This document shows, piece after piece, positions 43,436-54,825 of a stretch of DNA of 64,000 bases. Source of the stretch: Macrosoma leucophasiata (Eukaryota; Arthropoda; Insecta; Lepidoptera; Hedylidae); contig JAWQUS010000032.1 of the NCBI GenBank assembly GCA_036365455.1, forward strand, positions 18,484,001-18,548,000. The letters are read 5' to 3'. A program made the translations under genes and the position numbers. The stretch's first letter is position 1. The number at the start of each line of letters is the position of its first letter. A model generated the notes under the pieces. It worked only from the letters and a program-made list of their open reading frames with translations, was not told where the DNA came from and made no database searches.

Positions 43436-43680
43436 CTACTACCCTTTTTTATGGTTAGAATAATTGAGAACTATGATCTGAGCCTTGATAATTTTAACAG
43501 TAATTTTATAAATAGAAATTTAAAAAATTAACTAAATCTGCCGCCCTAGGCTCCAGCCTACTCAGCCTACTGGTAAATCCACCACTGAATTTTCACTTAT
43601 TTATTATAGACCTCATTTCCTATTTCTTAACATGTATATAAATATAAAAAACAAACATATATAAAAAAATAAAGATAGTG

Positions 43681-43822
43681 TGCCGCCGGCAGCGGGAACA
43701 GGGCCCAAGCCGCCCGTGGTTAGGGACGCAGAGAAAGGAACCTCCTCACTATTCGTGCCGTGTCGAGGAGTACAGCCATCTTCTCCTCTCAGCCCTTGAC
43801 CCAGCCGCCCACCGCGAGTCTC
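43681..43822 (+). other. GC-rich block cut by a MITE
   Basis: An open frame (CRRQREQGPSRPWLGTQRKE, then VEEYSHLLLSALDPAAHRES) of unknown origin runs up to the TTAA where the piggyBac-type MITE begins. It may be a transposon or host exon remnant. Confidence 0.3.
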
Positions 43823-44020
43823 TTAACACATTCACTGCTGGTCCAAAAAACCGCGCTATCCTTCGGTGCGGCAAAATACACGCAGCGCGTGTCCGGCCGC
43901 ACCCGCGCATTGCAAATTCGAAAAATCATACAGCTGTGCGCACGGACACGCAAGGCGTGCGAATTTTTTCCTTACGGCAGTGCGGCGTACACGCCTAGCG
44001 TGTTTTATTTTTATATGTTT
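43823..44020 (+). mobile_element. piggyBac-type MITE copy 1
   Basis: It starts TTAACACATTCACTGCTGG and contains inverted ACACG..CGTGT pairs (ACACGCAGCGCGTGT, ACACGCCTAGCGTGT). It aligns to the reverse complement of 46760-46961. The other end is not clearly seen. Confidence 0.6.
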
Positions 44021-44950
44021 TAAAAATAAATGTTTATGTTGAGATTTCTATAAGTTTTTGATTAAATTATGCTTGTGTGTACTGTATTTCACAAAAGTAT
44101 TAAATATTTTTTTCCGTAAACGTCGAAAAAGTCGATAATTTGATAAAAGTTTACAAACTTTTAAATAATTCAAATTTACGTATATGTGATTTTCAATATA
44201 TGTTCTAGTGTTTTAGTTTTATTAAAATACAACCAATAGAACATGACTTTAATGAATTATAATATTAATACAATAAAAAAGTATCTTTTACTTAAATTGA
44301 TGTTTGTTGCCGACTCAGTTCACTTTCTTTTTAGATAAATGGCAATATAATCGCAATAAATACCTATACACACTATGATTCACAAAAAAACAGTATTCCA
44401 TATTATTCGATATAATAATACGTTTTATTGGTTCAAATTCAAATATCAATACCTAACATTACGTATTAAAAAGCAGTGTATTGTACGTGTACGAACCAGC
44501 GCGCTGGTCGGCTCATTTGTGGTTAAGGTGGCGATATTGACTCGGTAAGTAAATCATTTAAATTATTTTTGGCAAATGAAGTACTTATTTATTTAAAAAA
44601 AAATCCTAATATGATTTTGATGATTTTGGACCCCTTGAAAAAATTGATATGCAAATGAACTTTTGTATTGAAGGTTTATATTTTTTGTCAATTTCAGATT
44701 CAAGAGACCGGAAATTAATAAATCTCCAAAAAAATACCAATATGATTTCGTATTTCGTCAATGGAAAAAATAGTTTTAATTCGTTAAGTTGGTATAACAT
44801 ACCGATACTCTCACCTGAATTTTGGAGTCTAGTTGGGATAAAAATGAATCAGGTAAATAATTAAGTAATTTTATTAAAAAATTGTAAACTTTGTATAACT
44901 TTATAACATTGTGTAACCCCGTGATAACTATCACAGAGACAACAACTTAG
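44020..44950. other. AT-rich intergenic; weak two-exon candidate
   Basis: A 57-codon frame from ATG 44375 to a donor-like CGGTAAGT at about 44545 could splice to TTTCAG at about 44697, adding FKRPEINKSPKKYQYDFVFR and a stop. There is no family match, so it is kept here and not called a gene. Confidence 0.2.
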
Positions 44951-45246
44951 TTTTTTTTTTTTTTTATGTTATTGATGTGGCAAACAAGCATGCAGTTCAC
45001 ATTGATGTTAAGCGATGACTGCAGCCTATAGACACCCACACAAAGACCAAGGTCAAAATGCAAATGCGTTACCACTCCCGAGGCCCAAGGTGTTATGCCT
45101 CTGTGCCGGAAATTACAGGGCCGTACATTACCACCTGACCGGAACACAATAGTGCTGAACACTACCATTTAGCGGCAAGTAAATCAGGTAATGCGGTGGT
45201 GCCTACGCCCGCGAGCTCCGTCACTGGAGCTCTACCACCAGTAAAA
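44950..45246 (-). repeat. SINE-A copy, full length
   Basis: First subfamily. It runs from the T-rich tail at 44950 to CTACCACCAGT. Confidence 0.9.
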
Positions 45247-45254
45247 AAAGTTAA

Positions 45255-45325
45255 CTTGTGTAAAGTTCTCAGCCGTCCTCAAGGGTGGCAACGAATTTGC
45301 ATAATTTGAGTGGTTGTCTATAGGC
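45255..45325 (+). repeat. SINE-A fragment
   Basis: A degraded middle part (CTCAAGGGTGGCAACGAATT, TTGTCTATAGGC). Confidence 0.4.
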
Positions 45326-45839
45326 ACAAAAAAAAATGATACAGAACTACAAATAATGTATGTGTTATACACATAGACACCGCTCACCGACACGGTATCT
45401 CGGTCGGATTCAGTCGAATACGTGCGCGACTGCCATTTTGATAGGAAAATTCACGTCACCAAATATTTCGTAAGTTGAAAACATGATTTTTTGTTTGTGT
45501 AGATATTGTGTTGTCTTTAGTCTCATTTGGTAGGTTTAGTTCGAAAACGTATAGGATAAAATAAATTGGGTAAATAGGATAACCCGTTTCGAAATGATCA
45601 GGGATTTTCCATTGTGAAAATTGTGAAATGTAAAATTTTGTGTTTTGTTTTTTTGTGTAAAGTTTTTGTATTGTAATAGCGTTTTTATTGTTTTGATATT
45701 GTAGGATAAGATTAGAGAGCCACTACCACGGTAATTTTTGTGCATGAGCCAATGTTAAGCAGCCCTAGCGTGTGTCCGCCGAGCGTAGGCATGAAAAGTG
45801 AAGTACTAGGTACATGAGATTCGACTTCTGCACCTTTTT

Positions 45840-45917
45840 ATTTTGTGCTATAGGCCACAATCGTCACTTAACACTAATGTGAAGATCCTAGTTTGCCACC
45901 TTCATAACATAAAAAAA
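45840..45917 (+). repeat. SINE-A 3' fragment
   Basis: CTATAGGCCACAATCGTCAC to the tail CATAACATAAAAAAATG. Confidence 0.6.
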
Positions 45918-46041
45918 TGTATTTACGTATTATACAACTTTTTAACTTTCGTTTTTTATTCCCTTATTCATCCAAGCTTAGTGATATCCAGTGTAAGGTT
46001 TTTCAAACATCGTACTATATCAGATATTTTAAATTTATTAG

Positions 46042-46083
46042 AACGACGATGACACGGGGCCGAGCGAGTGGGTCCCCGCGCCG
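46042..46083 (+). other. Candidate micro-exon
   Basis: 42 bases encode NDDDTGPSEWVPAP in phase 0 between TTTATTAG and the strong donor GTAAGCG. The frame also stays open past the donor for 28 more codons. GC-rich in an AT-rich setting. No parent gene is identified. Confidence 0.3.
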
Positions 46084-46759
46084 GTAAGCGGTGATTATGA
46101 TGACAGATCAGAAATGTTCATGTATCAGTCTCAAACAACTTCAAAATCCCATAAAGGTGATCTTTAGTGATGCCGCTTGATATTACCGATAGTGTGGCAA
46201 TAGTTCTACAAGAAAAAAAATAGTAATCGCCATTGAGCCGCATATTTTATAGTAGGTAGCATTCAAATTAGTCGGTTTATAAGTTTATTGCCTCTGGCAT
46301 ACATTTTATGATGGCCTTAACTTAAAAACATTTTTTTACACAATTCAAATAAAATCACTTTCTCCGTTAGTAATGAACATAGCTTAGACTTAGGTAGGTT
46401 ACCTATAATTTTGAGAATGCTAGCAAGCAAGACTGAACCACTTAGCACAGATTTTTTTATCGACTCGATCGAAGTTATGCCGTTGCAAAGGGCCCTGTAT
46501 GCTATGCTAGCTCTGTCTATTCATCAGAAGCTATGGGTTCTGATACTCTTTTATCAATAAAAACCTTTTTTGAACCGATTTAGCTCATTTTATGACGAAA
46601 TTAAACAACATATATGTGATATGTTGATGATACTCATTAAAAATGGAATTAAATAAATGTCGTAAATTGTACCTACCTAACCTATGTAATAACCTATTCC
46701 TTCGAAATATATTTCATTTAAAAAAGTACACGGGTACAATATTTTATCAACAGTGAGGA

Positions 46760-46961
46760 AAAAATTAACCAAATGAGATATATAACGAAAACACGTATGG
46801 CGTGTGAGACCGCACTGCCGTATGGTTTTGAAAAACACGCCGTGCGTGTCCTGTCGCACCACCGTCCTGGAAAATAATGCCACACGCCGTGCGTGTAATG
46901 CCGTACCCGTGGACAGGTGTCGATAACAAGCCAGGCGTGTTTTCAGCAGTGAACGTGTTAA
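46760..46961 (-). mobile_element. piggyBac-type MITE copy 2
   Basis: It ends CAGTGAACGTGTTAA at 46961 and carries three ACACGCC..GGCGTGT-like pairs. It is inserted at a TTAA inside a LINE coding remnant. Confidence 0.7.
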
Positions 46962-47075
46962 GATGTTGCTCGAGACTCTTATCGATAAGGCCATTGACCG
47001 AAACGTCTATCGGTACAATGATCGCGGCATCCACATGCCACATGCCGACAATCTCGTAAGCTAGATCCAGATATT
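46962..47075 (-). pseudogene. LINE C-terminal coding fragment
   Basis: The minus strand reads LAYEIVGMWHVDAAIIVPID and NGLIDKSLEQHL, a sequence type found near the C-terminus of some non-LTR reverse transcriptases. It is cut by the MITE. Confidence 0.5.
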
Positions 47076-47584
47076 TTTCATTGTTATTATTATTACGGTC
47101 GCACTATCTAGCTGTAGCGGCGAAGGTCAATATATCTGATCGCGAATTCACAACTTCATAAAACTACAATACATCATACAATTAAATAATCATAATCGAT
47201 TTCAGTGGGTGTCGGAAACAGGGCATTACACGCGCAGTTGGATAGCAATTATACCTACTTACATAGCTGCAGCAATTAACAATAGTTATTAGTTTGGTTT
47301 ATATTACAAGTGATGGACCGCGCCCTGTACGCTCGTGCCGTTGTAAAGCTAGTGACACACTCGGAGTCTTTATTATAAGTATGATTTTGTCGAATAAAAG
47401 AAAATATGACAATAGATTTCAATTGCGCATACGCCGCCAGCTGTCTCTTACTTAGAGAAAAAAAAAACGTTAATACGTTTTTTTACAGTACATAAATACT
47501 TTATCGAATAATATTTAACGCTAAATATAACAATAGATACATATTATATAACTATATAATAAAAATTAAGTATGTTATATATAA

Positions 47585-48190
47585 AAAGATTCATCAGTAT
47601 TTAAGACCCATTAAAAGTAATATTCCATTACAAAATTCTGGCATTTATAAATTAGATTGTGATTGTGGACTCTCATATATTGGTCAAACGAAGAGAGCTG
47701 TATCCACCCGCGTTAAAGAGCACATTGCTGATGTCAAAAACCGAAGAACAGGGAGGTCTGCAGTCTGTGAACACATAGCGGATAAGCCGAACCATTACAT
47801 CCGGTTTGATAAAATTCAAATACTCGCTAGAGAACACAAACCCATTCCACGAACGCGAGGCTATTGAAATTAAAAAACACCCAAATTTCAATAGAGAAGG
47901 TGGATGGCGATTATCAACATCATGGGATCCCATACTTAGCAAGATTAAATCCCAGCCGCAGCAGTCTGCAAGACCTCAAGATACCATAAGTAATTATTGT
48001 GTTAATCCTGAACGCTACACAAGGCGTTTACGAAATCGATGGAAGTAGCTACATATAATTTTTTCAAACTTCTGTCAGACAAATGTCACCTCAGTCTGCC
48101 CGGGACCACGGAAGCTGAAAAGCGACCGAAACGTCGGGTTGATTTTAAAAATCATTTTAGTCTAATATACGCGAGATAAATCCGTAAAAA
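47585..48190 (+). mobile_element. Penelope-like element, GIY-YIG endonuclease end
   Basis: The frame reads SGIYKLDCDCGLSYIGQTKR (GIY-YIG-type core with the upstream Cys pair), VSTRVKEHIADVKNRRTGRS and NHYIRFDKIQILARE. A frameshift follows near 47845, then AIEIKKHPNFNREGGWRLST in another frame with the stop at 48045. Sequence after the ORF (48092-48190) matches the mini-insertion at 11236-11361. The RT part is missing. It belongs to the Penelope order, in which RT is followed by a GIY-YIG endonuclease. Confidence 0.85.
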
Positions 48191-48289
48191 TAGTTTTATT
48201 TCAATATGTTGAAATTACACATAAATTTACATAAATATAGTTGTATAAATAAATATGCTTAATTTGTAAAAAAAAAACTTGTAACTATG

Positions 48290-50690
48290 ATGACACACTT
48301 TCAGGTTAAGACAATTGACTCAATAGGTGTTTCTTAAGCTTCACTTTAAAAGAACATTTAGAGGAAGATTGCCGGATATCAACAGGGAGCAGAGTTTTAT
48401 TGCCGATATAGCAAAAGAATGAGACATGAAACCGGAACGGTGAAAAGGAATTTCCAAAGACATATTTTTAGATGAGCGTAAGCTAAGACTATGGGAGTCG
48501 CCCAAAATCCGAAATTTATTTTTGAGATAAGTGGGAGAACAAGGATCGTTTAAAACGGAGAAAAGTAAATAAAGAGACCTTTCGTGTCTTCTTTGTCGGA
48601 TGGGAAGCCATCTAAGCTTTGAACGATAGTGGGAAATATGATCAAATTTGCGTAAACCGAAAATATACCGAATGCAATTGTTGAGCAAACGATCCAGTTT
48701 GTTCAGAAGTTCTTCTGACATATTTTAACAACAGACATCAGCATAATCAATGAGAGCGACAGTAAGAGATTGTACCAAAAGATTTTTAGTGCTAGAAGGC
48801 AAAAAGTTTTTGAATCTATACAAAGTCCGCAGTGAGGCAATAGTGTTTTGACTTATGGTCATGACTTGTACCTTCCATTTCACACAGGCATCTATATTCA
48901 ATCCTAGGTTTTTAACGGTATCACAAAATGGAATTATAGAGTTTTCGAACGAAATAGGTACTACTAATTGACCGAAATTTATTTGCTGAATCTGAGAGGA
49001 GCTACTTAAAATAATAGATTGACATTTTGTTGTGTTTACTGAAATGCCAAACTGACTAGACCATTCAGAGATCACACGAAGGTAATTATTAATTACGGAT
49101 GTAGCGAAGTTCACATTATCGATATCAGCTTGAACGTATATCTGCAGGTCATCCGCGTACAGATGGTAAGAGCCGTGAAGATGAAAGGTGAGAATATTAA
49201 TGAAGAGAGAAAAAAGAAGAGGAGATAATATGCCGCCTTGCGGAACGCCAGCAGAGAGATTAACCCAGTTAGAGATCTCACTGTTACCTCGCACCGCCTG
49301 CTGGCGTCCACGAAGATATGAGGAAAACCATTCCTGGATCAGTGGCGCGGAGTTGAAATGAGCGAGGATGGCTAGAAGTATATCATGATCAACGGTATTA
49401 AAAGCGTTGGAAAAGTCAAGCAACACTAGTACAGTTACTTTTAAGTGCTCCATACCGGATCTTACATCCTCAATGACATTGAGAAGGGCAGTGGATGTGC
49501 TGTGCGCAGGCCGAAAACCAGATTTAAGGTTATTTTTGTATATATAATGGGAGAATTGTTTATGAACTATGGCTTCCAAAATTTTTGACAAGAATGGGAG
49601 GATAGAAATGGGGCGATAGTGACTAAATAGGCTGGGGTTGGATATTTTAGGTAAGGGAATGATATGGGCTCTGCACCAGATAGATGGAAAAGCGCCGGTT
49701 TCTAGAGAAAAATTTATAATATGAGTAAAAATGGGTAAAAAAACTATCGAGAATCAGAAGTACCATTTCTGCCTATACCATCACATCCAACTGCCTTCGA
49801 TTTTAAGGAGAAGATGCATTTTCGAACTTCGACACTGTTCACAGGAGAAAAAGAAAAAGTGTCATATGGGATGAATGGTAAGGAGGAGAGGGCTCGAATA
49901 GTCTCCGCTTTAGTAATGAGGTCTATTGTAGATGTGTTTGAAAAGTGCTTATTCAGATCATCAAGGGATAAGTTATGTGGTAAAAAACAAGAGCGGGACT
50001 TACACAGACCAAATGATTTTAGGAATTTCCAGACATCAGCTGGTGAAGAGTGTAAGACATTATCACGCCGCCACGCGTTTAGCGGCTCTGACCATCTGAT
50101 TACAACGATTCGTAGCAAGTTTGTACCGACAACTATTTGCCTCACTGCGATCCTTTTTGAAAATACGAAACGCTTTGTCACGCCGCCGCATAGCCATTCG
50201 CACACCCTTAGTAATCCAGGGGGCAGGCGGTCTTTTATAGCGACGGGCCCTCATAGGAGCATGGCAGTCAAAAAGTGTCAAGATAGAGTTGTTTAATAAA
50301 GACATTTTCTCATCTACTGACGTCGCATGCTCTATTTGAGACCAATCTAAATTAGTAGCATCCGAACTAAGCTTACCTACGTCTAGTCCTGCGAAATTTC
50401 TCGTAAAGACCGTAGTTACTCGTGTTTTAGGTGGTTTGATTTTATAAGACATGTAAATCAGATCATATCGTGACAGACCTGGCACACTGAACTGTCCGTG
50501 ATTAAGGACTAAAGAATTAGATGAAACAAGAATAAGGTCGAACCAAGAATCATCGAACTCAATATTTTGATGTGTAGGATTGAGAGAGAGTAAAGATAAA
50601 TTCGACGAGACAAGACTAGACCTTAACTGACGAGATCGCAAATTGTCCCTCATCATATCAGTATTGAAATCGCCCATTAGTATTCTTTAA
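48290..50690 (-). mobile_element. CR1-like non-LTR retrotransposon, 5'-truncated
   Basis: From the 5' side: an endonuclease end (MGDFNTDMMRD at 50677, FDLILVSSNSLVLNHG), a linker, an RT with SGFRPAHSTSTALL, VPQGGILSPLLFSLFIN and YHLYADDLQIYVQ (catalytic YADD intact), and a C-terminal region with LLNNCIRYIFGLRKFDHISH. At least three breaks separate the frames (about 50200-50060, 49740-49590 and 48725). The element is dead, but its RT core is readable. Confidence 0.88.
48725..49591 (-). pseudogene. Reverse transcriptase frame of the CR1-like LINE
   Basis: The longest open part (288 codons) covers RT motifs from before the finger region (SGFRPAHST) through VLLDFSNAFNTVDHD (first catalytic Asp), AGVPQGGILSPLLF and YADD to the thumb. 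It closes at CC before a stop, with the remaining C-terminus in the next frame at 48341-48721. Confidence 0.85.
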
Positions 50691-50699
50691 AACAAAAAA

Positions 50700-51290
50700 A
50701 TCTATGTACAGTTTTGACTTTCCTACGATTTTAAAGATTTACAGCTCTTCCCCTGTAGGAGATAGTGTGATAATATGACCGGACCTGTTAATAATATTAC
50801 CGCAAAATTTACTTCAAATTTTGCATGAATATGACTAACAGGTGCCATTTAGTAGGTACTTTTTTAGTTTAGCCCGGACATACATACAGACAAACAGACA
50901 AAAAATCAGAAAACTATATTTTAGCTTCGATTTCTATTGTAGATCACGTCCCAAGTATTCTTTTAAAAAATATTCAATGTACAGTTTTGACTTTCCTACG
51001 ACTTTATTAAATGTAGAGATTCCCGTGGGAATTTGTGATTTTCCCGCAATAAAAAGTAGCCTGAATGTTGGCCAGGCTTAGTATCTATACACCACAAAAA
51101 AATTCATTCGAATCCGTCCAGTATCTTCGGAGATTAGCCTGGACAAAGGGACAAACAGACAAACAGACTAATAAAATTAAAAATCATTGAAAAGTGTTCT
51201 AATACTATTTTGAAATCGCCCCCAATTAGTTTTTCGTAAATATATACAATGTACAGACACGCGGGTTTTACTGTTTTATTATATGTATAG
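50700..51290. repeat. Two related dispersed repeats
   Basis: ACAGTTTTGACTTTCCTACG occurs at 50709 and 50981, so there is a partial tandem duplication. The second part matches 34140-34395. Confidence 0.55.
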
Positions 51291-51297
51291 ATAGTTT

Positions 51298-51575
51298 TTT
51301 TTTGTTATGAAAGCGTTAAACAAGCCTGCAGCTCAAATTGATGTTAAGTGATAACTGCAGCCTATAAACACTTACAGAAAGACCAGAGGTCAAAATGCAG
51401 ATGCGTTACCACTCCTGAGGCCTTAGGTGTTATGCCACTGTACCGGAAATTACAAGGCCGTACATAACCACCTGACCGGAGCACGATAGCGCTGAACACT
51501 AGCATTAAAAGGCAAGTATTATAGGTAATGCGGTGGTGCCTACGCCCGCGAGCTCCGTCACTGGATCTTTCAAAT
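51298..51575 (-). repeat. SINE-A copy, nearly full length
   Basis: First subfamily with substitutions; it stops at CGTCACTGGATC just short of the terminal block. Confidence 0.85.
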
Positions 51576-51614
51576 GTGTGCAACTCATTTTATTACTGAA
51601 CCGGTACTTTAACT

Positions 51615-51780
51615 TTGTAAAAGTTGGCCTGGGTTGCTTGACGGTAGTTGTTAAAGTGATTGTAATATTTCACATCCTTCTATAACTTTAACAGAGTTCC
51701 TTAAGTATGAGAAGGATGTGAAATGTTACAATAGCTTTAATTTTAACAAATATCTTGGTGCAACCCTGGCTTAAAGTACG
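51615..51780. mobile_element. Foldback MITE
   Basis: TGGCCTGGGTTGC and TTTCACATCCTTC on the left pair with GAAGGATGTGAAAT and GCAACCCTGGCTTA on the right, giving arms of about 75 bases with mismatches. No coding capacity. Confidence 0.75.
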
Positions 51781-51844
51781 GTACCCGACAAAAAATATTG
51801 CACATCGAACTTAGGAAATAGACAATCGGCAAAGAATAATTATG

Positions 51845-51955
51845 TAATAATACTACGTATAGAATGGACACTTCGACGTCCCGCCCGATTTCCCCGCCTC
51901 ACCCAATCTCCTGCCCTCTTATGGGCGACGTTTGGTATTCTCTACGTCAAAAATT
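51845..51955. repeat. MITE-A module
   Basis: ATGTAATAATACTACGTATA through GGTATTCTCTACG, matching 25140-25250. Confidence 0.65.
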
Positions 51956-52089
51956 GTTAAAAATGGTCGACAAGGAGAGTTCGGCTACTTTCGCACACAC
52001 AACATGCGCATCAACGAGGCCCCTAAGCAGTTCTCGCGGTGCTGCAGCTCCGAGGTCGATGTACAATATTTCTTGCAGAGTTAAATGAT

Positions 52090-52565
52090 CAATCCCATCC
52101 TTAACTCAGTGTAACCCCACCCCGCTGACCACAACGGTTAGTCGAGTAGTACGCTTTGGGGTAAAGTTGGACATAATTTGCGGTTTGGTTTCGATGGCAC
52201 GGCATGATATATGGTTTGTGTTGGTTATATTGCCCATGTGGTTCATGAAATTATGATTGAGAGTACTATTATTTTCAGACGTATTTCTTCATAGAAGTAG
52301 TTAGAAAAAAAGTATTAATTAATCTTATTTTGAGCCTGATGTAGGTGGTGACGTTTTAGACATGCACATACACCAAGGTTTCACTACGGAATATGAGAAA
52401 ATCGTTATACAACCTGGGCATCAAACCCGAGCTGTCAGCACTTTTAACCGCGGCAACGTACCTATACTCGGGCAAGTCGTTCTGCAGCCGTATTCTATAA
52501 CTCGGAGGCTATCAATTTATAAGCCACTTGGCTGTTTTGCCTAAAATGATAGTAATTATCACGTT
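52090..52565. other. Intergenic, nothing recognised
   Basis: No repeat or gene supported; one 60-codon chance frame. Confidence 0.4.
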
Positions 52566-52566
52566 A

Positions 52567-52735
52567 GATCAAATACCCAAACAACTATCACAGAGACATA
52601 AGAACTAAAGTCTCAGAGGTGGCAACGAATCTACATTTGACCTCTGGTCTTTTATGTCTATAGACTGCAGTCATCATTTAATCCATGTGAACTGCAAGCA
52701 GGCTGCAAGCTTGTTTGCAACCTCCGTTGTAAAAA
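52567..52735 (+). repeat. SINE-A copy, second subfamily, 5'-truncated
   Basis: AACTATCACAGAGACATAAG to CCGTTGTAAAAAAAA, with a small duplication of GCAAGCAGGCTGCAAGC. Confidence 0.75.
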
Positions 52736-52739
52736 AAAA

Positions 52740-54825
52740 TTGTAAACTTTTATCTAAATTGCTAAGATGATACGATTTTTTTCTGATATTCAGCTAGTCT
52801 ATAGATAAGAATATATATTTTGTATTATTTTATATTTTTAGAGGTTTACCCCATAATGGTATACCAGCCCTATCTTACCCCTAACTTCATAAGCCTAAAT
52901 GACAATTATTTGGATAGACCATAGACAATTTTAGCAGCGTCACTTGGTGGCGATGCTAAAATATTTACAAATATACCTATATTCAACTTATTTAGCTTTA
53001 ATCTATCCTTAATTGATTTTCATTGATTATCATTTGTAACACATTCAACAAGAAGATAGTGCACGTCTCAGTTCCACATACGTCACAGTTAGGGGACTCT
53101 GATAAATTCATGAGAAATTAGAATTTTTCACAGGGATAGTGACCGGATCGTAACCTATGGGCAATAATGACATATCTTCTGTTGATCTCACTTCTAATAA
53201 ACCAGGGTACCCGAGGGTCTCCTCGCACCTTCTCCACCTGACTCTGAATTGTTTTGTACCATATACCTTTTTTTAAAGAGGAAACTTTTTTGTGTTTTTG
53301 TACGTATACCTACTTGTAGCAGTTGTAAAATTTTCACACAAAAATGTTTTTTATCATAATCCGAAAGCTGCATCTTTACTGAGTAACATATTACATCCAT
53401 TGCACCCATGCGAAGCGGGGACGAGCCACTAGTACTCGATAAAACGAGCGTGTGAGCTCCGAGGACGCATTCAGTTTCTAAGCCAACAAGGTCGAGGCAT
53501 AATGATTATCGCAATGACCGATTATCTATCGGATTTGTTTGGTTCGATAATCTGTTTATTCGTTTTTATGGTTCAGTACTTAAAAGGGTTATGTAAGTAA
53601 CGATATCTGTTTGTTACTAAAACTTACCTATGTTTCATTAATTTTCATGCCATAAACTTGCAAACTTAGTCAAGTATATTGAAATTAACAATTTTTAAAA
53701 TCAACCCCGTTTCGTTCACTTCGCAGTTACCATGGTCTCGTAGTTAAATACTCAAAGACTCGGGGCTACAACGGCGAATGCTTTATTAATTATGTGCAGG
53801 TACAAATAGAAAAAAAACAAGAAGAAATATTTATAACATTTTATTAAATTGAACATTACAAAATGCAACATAATCCATTCGTTCATCACTCATACATAGC
53901 TACTACGGCTACTACTATTTTAAATGCTAAAATGACTCTGTCTGATTGTTATATCCCTTTCATACTTCCACATATTGGTTCAGTTCCATGCAGGATCCCG
54001 ACTATGTGTTTCTACAGGGTTAATTCAAATATGCGCATCACCTCTTGCAGGCAGCCTCTCTAGATCAAACCCAACATTATTTGTTCTACGACTTTTTACA
54101 TATCTTGATGAATAACCCAAAAAGAAAAACAGTTTTTTTTTATGTTCAAAAGAGCATAGCCGCCGCTGCGTTACCCCGCATTCCCCGCTTACCGCTGCAC
54201 GTAGTGATATTTTTATTATATCGTGGCATACCCACGCTCAGAATAAAAAAATATTTAAAAAAAATTGTGTGGGTAAATGAATTTTAAGAAGTTGTAGAAT
54301 AAATATTACTGGTATTGATAAAGAGAGGTTGTCTGCAAGACATGATGCGCTAATTTCATATAAAGTAAGGCGCGTTCACACGAGCGTACTGTTCAATATC
54401 GCCTGAGCCATTAGGTTGTACAAATCGTATGAAGAATCTAAAAGTGAATGTATTTTTTTAAGTTACCTTTTTTTACAGTTTTTTGTGTCACTTTTAAGTA
54501 TTTTTATCTCATACTTCCATAATCCGATGTTCATAATTTTCATATCTTTATATACCATTTTGCAAGTCGTTTTTCACATGAAATTATTAAAAAGTAGTGT
54601 CTTCATACCTTTATACCTATTCAACATCCTAATTTGGCGTGGTGATGTAGCAAAAACCGTTACCGACAGAAACCGAATGCCCGTGTGAAAGGTGGGTTAG
54701 ACTTTCGCGGTCAAACCGCCTAATGTTATTTGAATTTTGAAGAAGAACATTAGTCTACAATATTGTGTCAAAATTCAAAGGGTTATCAGCAACTTTACCA
54801 AACATGCCCAGCACTATACATTGAT
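52740..54825. other. AT-rich intergenic stretch
   Basis: 53030-53200 may be a decayed LINE end (the minus strand has a CDVCGTETC segment like a retroelement Cys motif). The rest shows no supported gene. 54366-54690 has GTTCACACG and CGTGTGAA at its ends, possibly a decayed MITE. Confidence 0.3.

Noticed and set aside
48092..48190. Hammerhead ribozyme as a firm call
   Set aside because: GACCGAAAC and GTC are present, but the CTGANGA core is not; left as a possibility for a covariance search.
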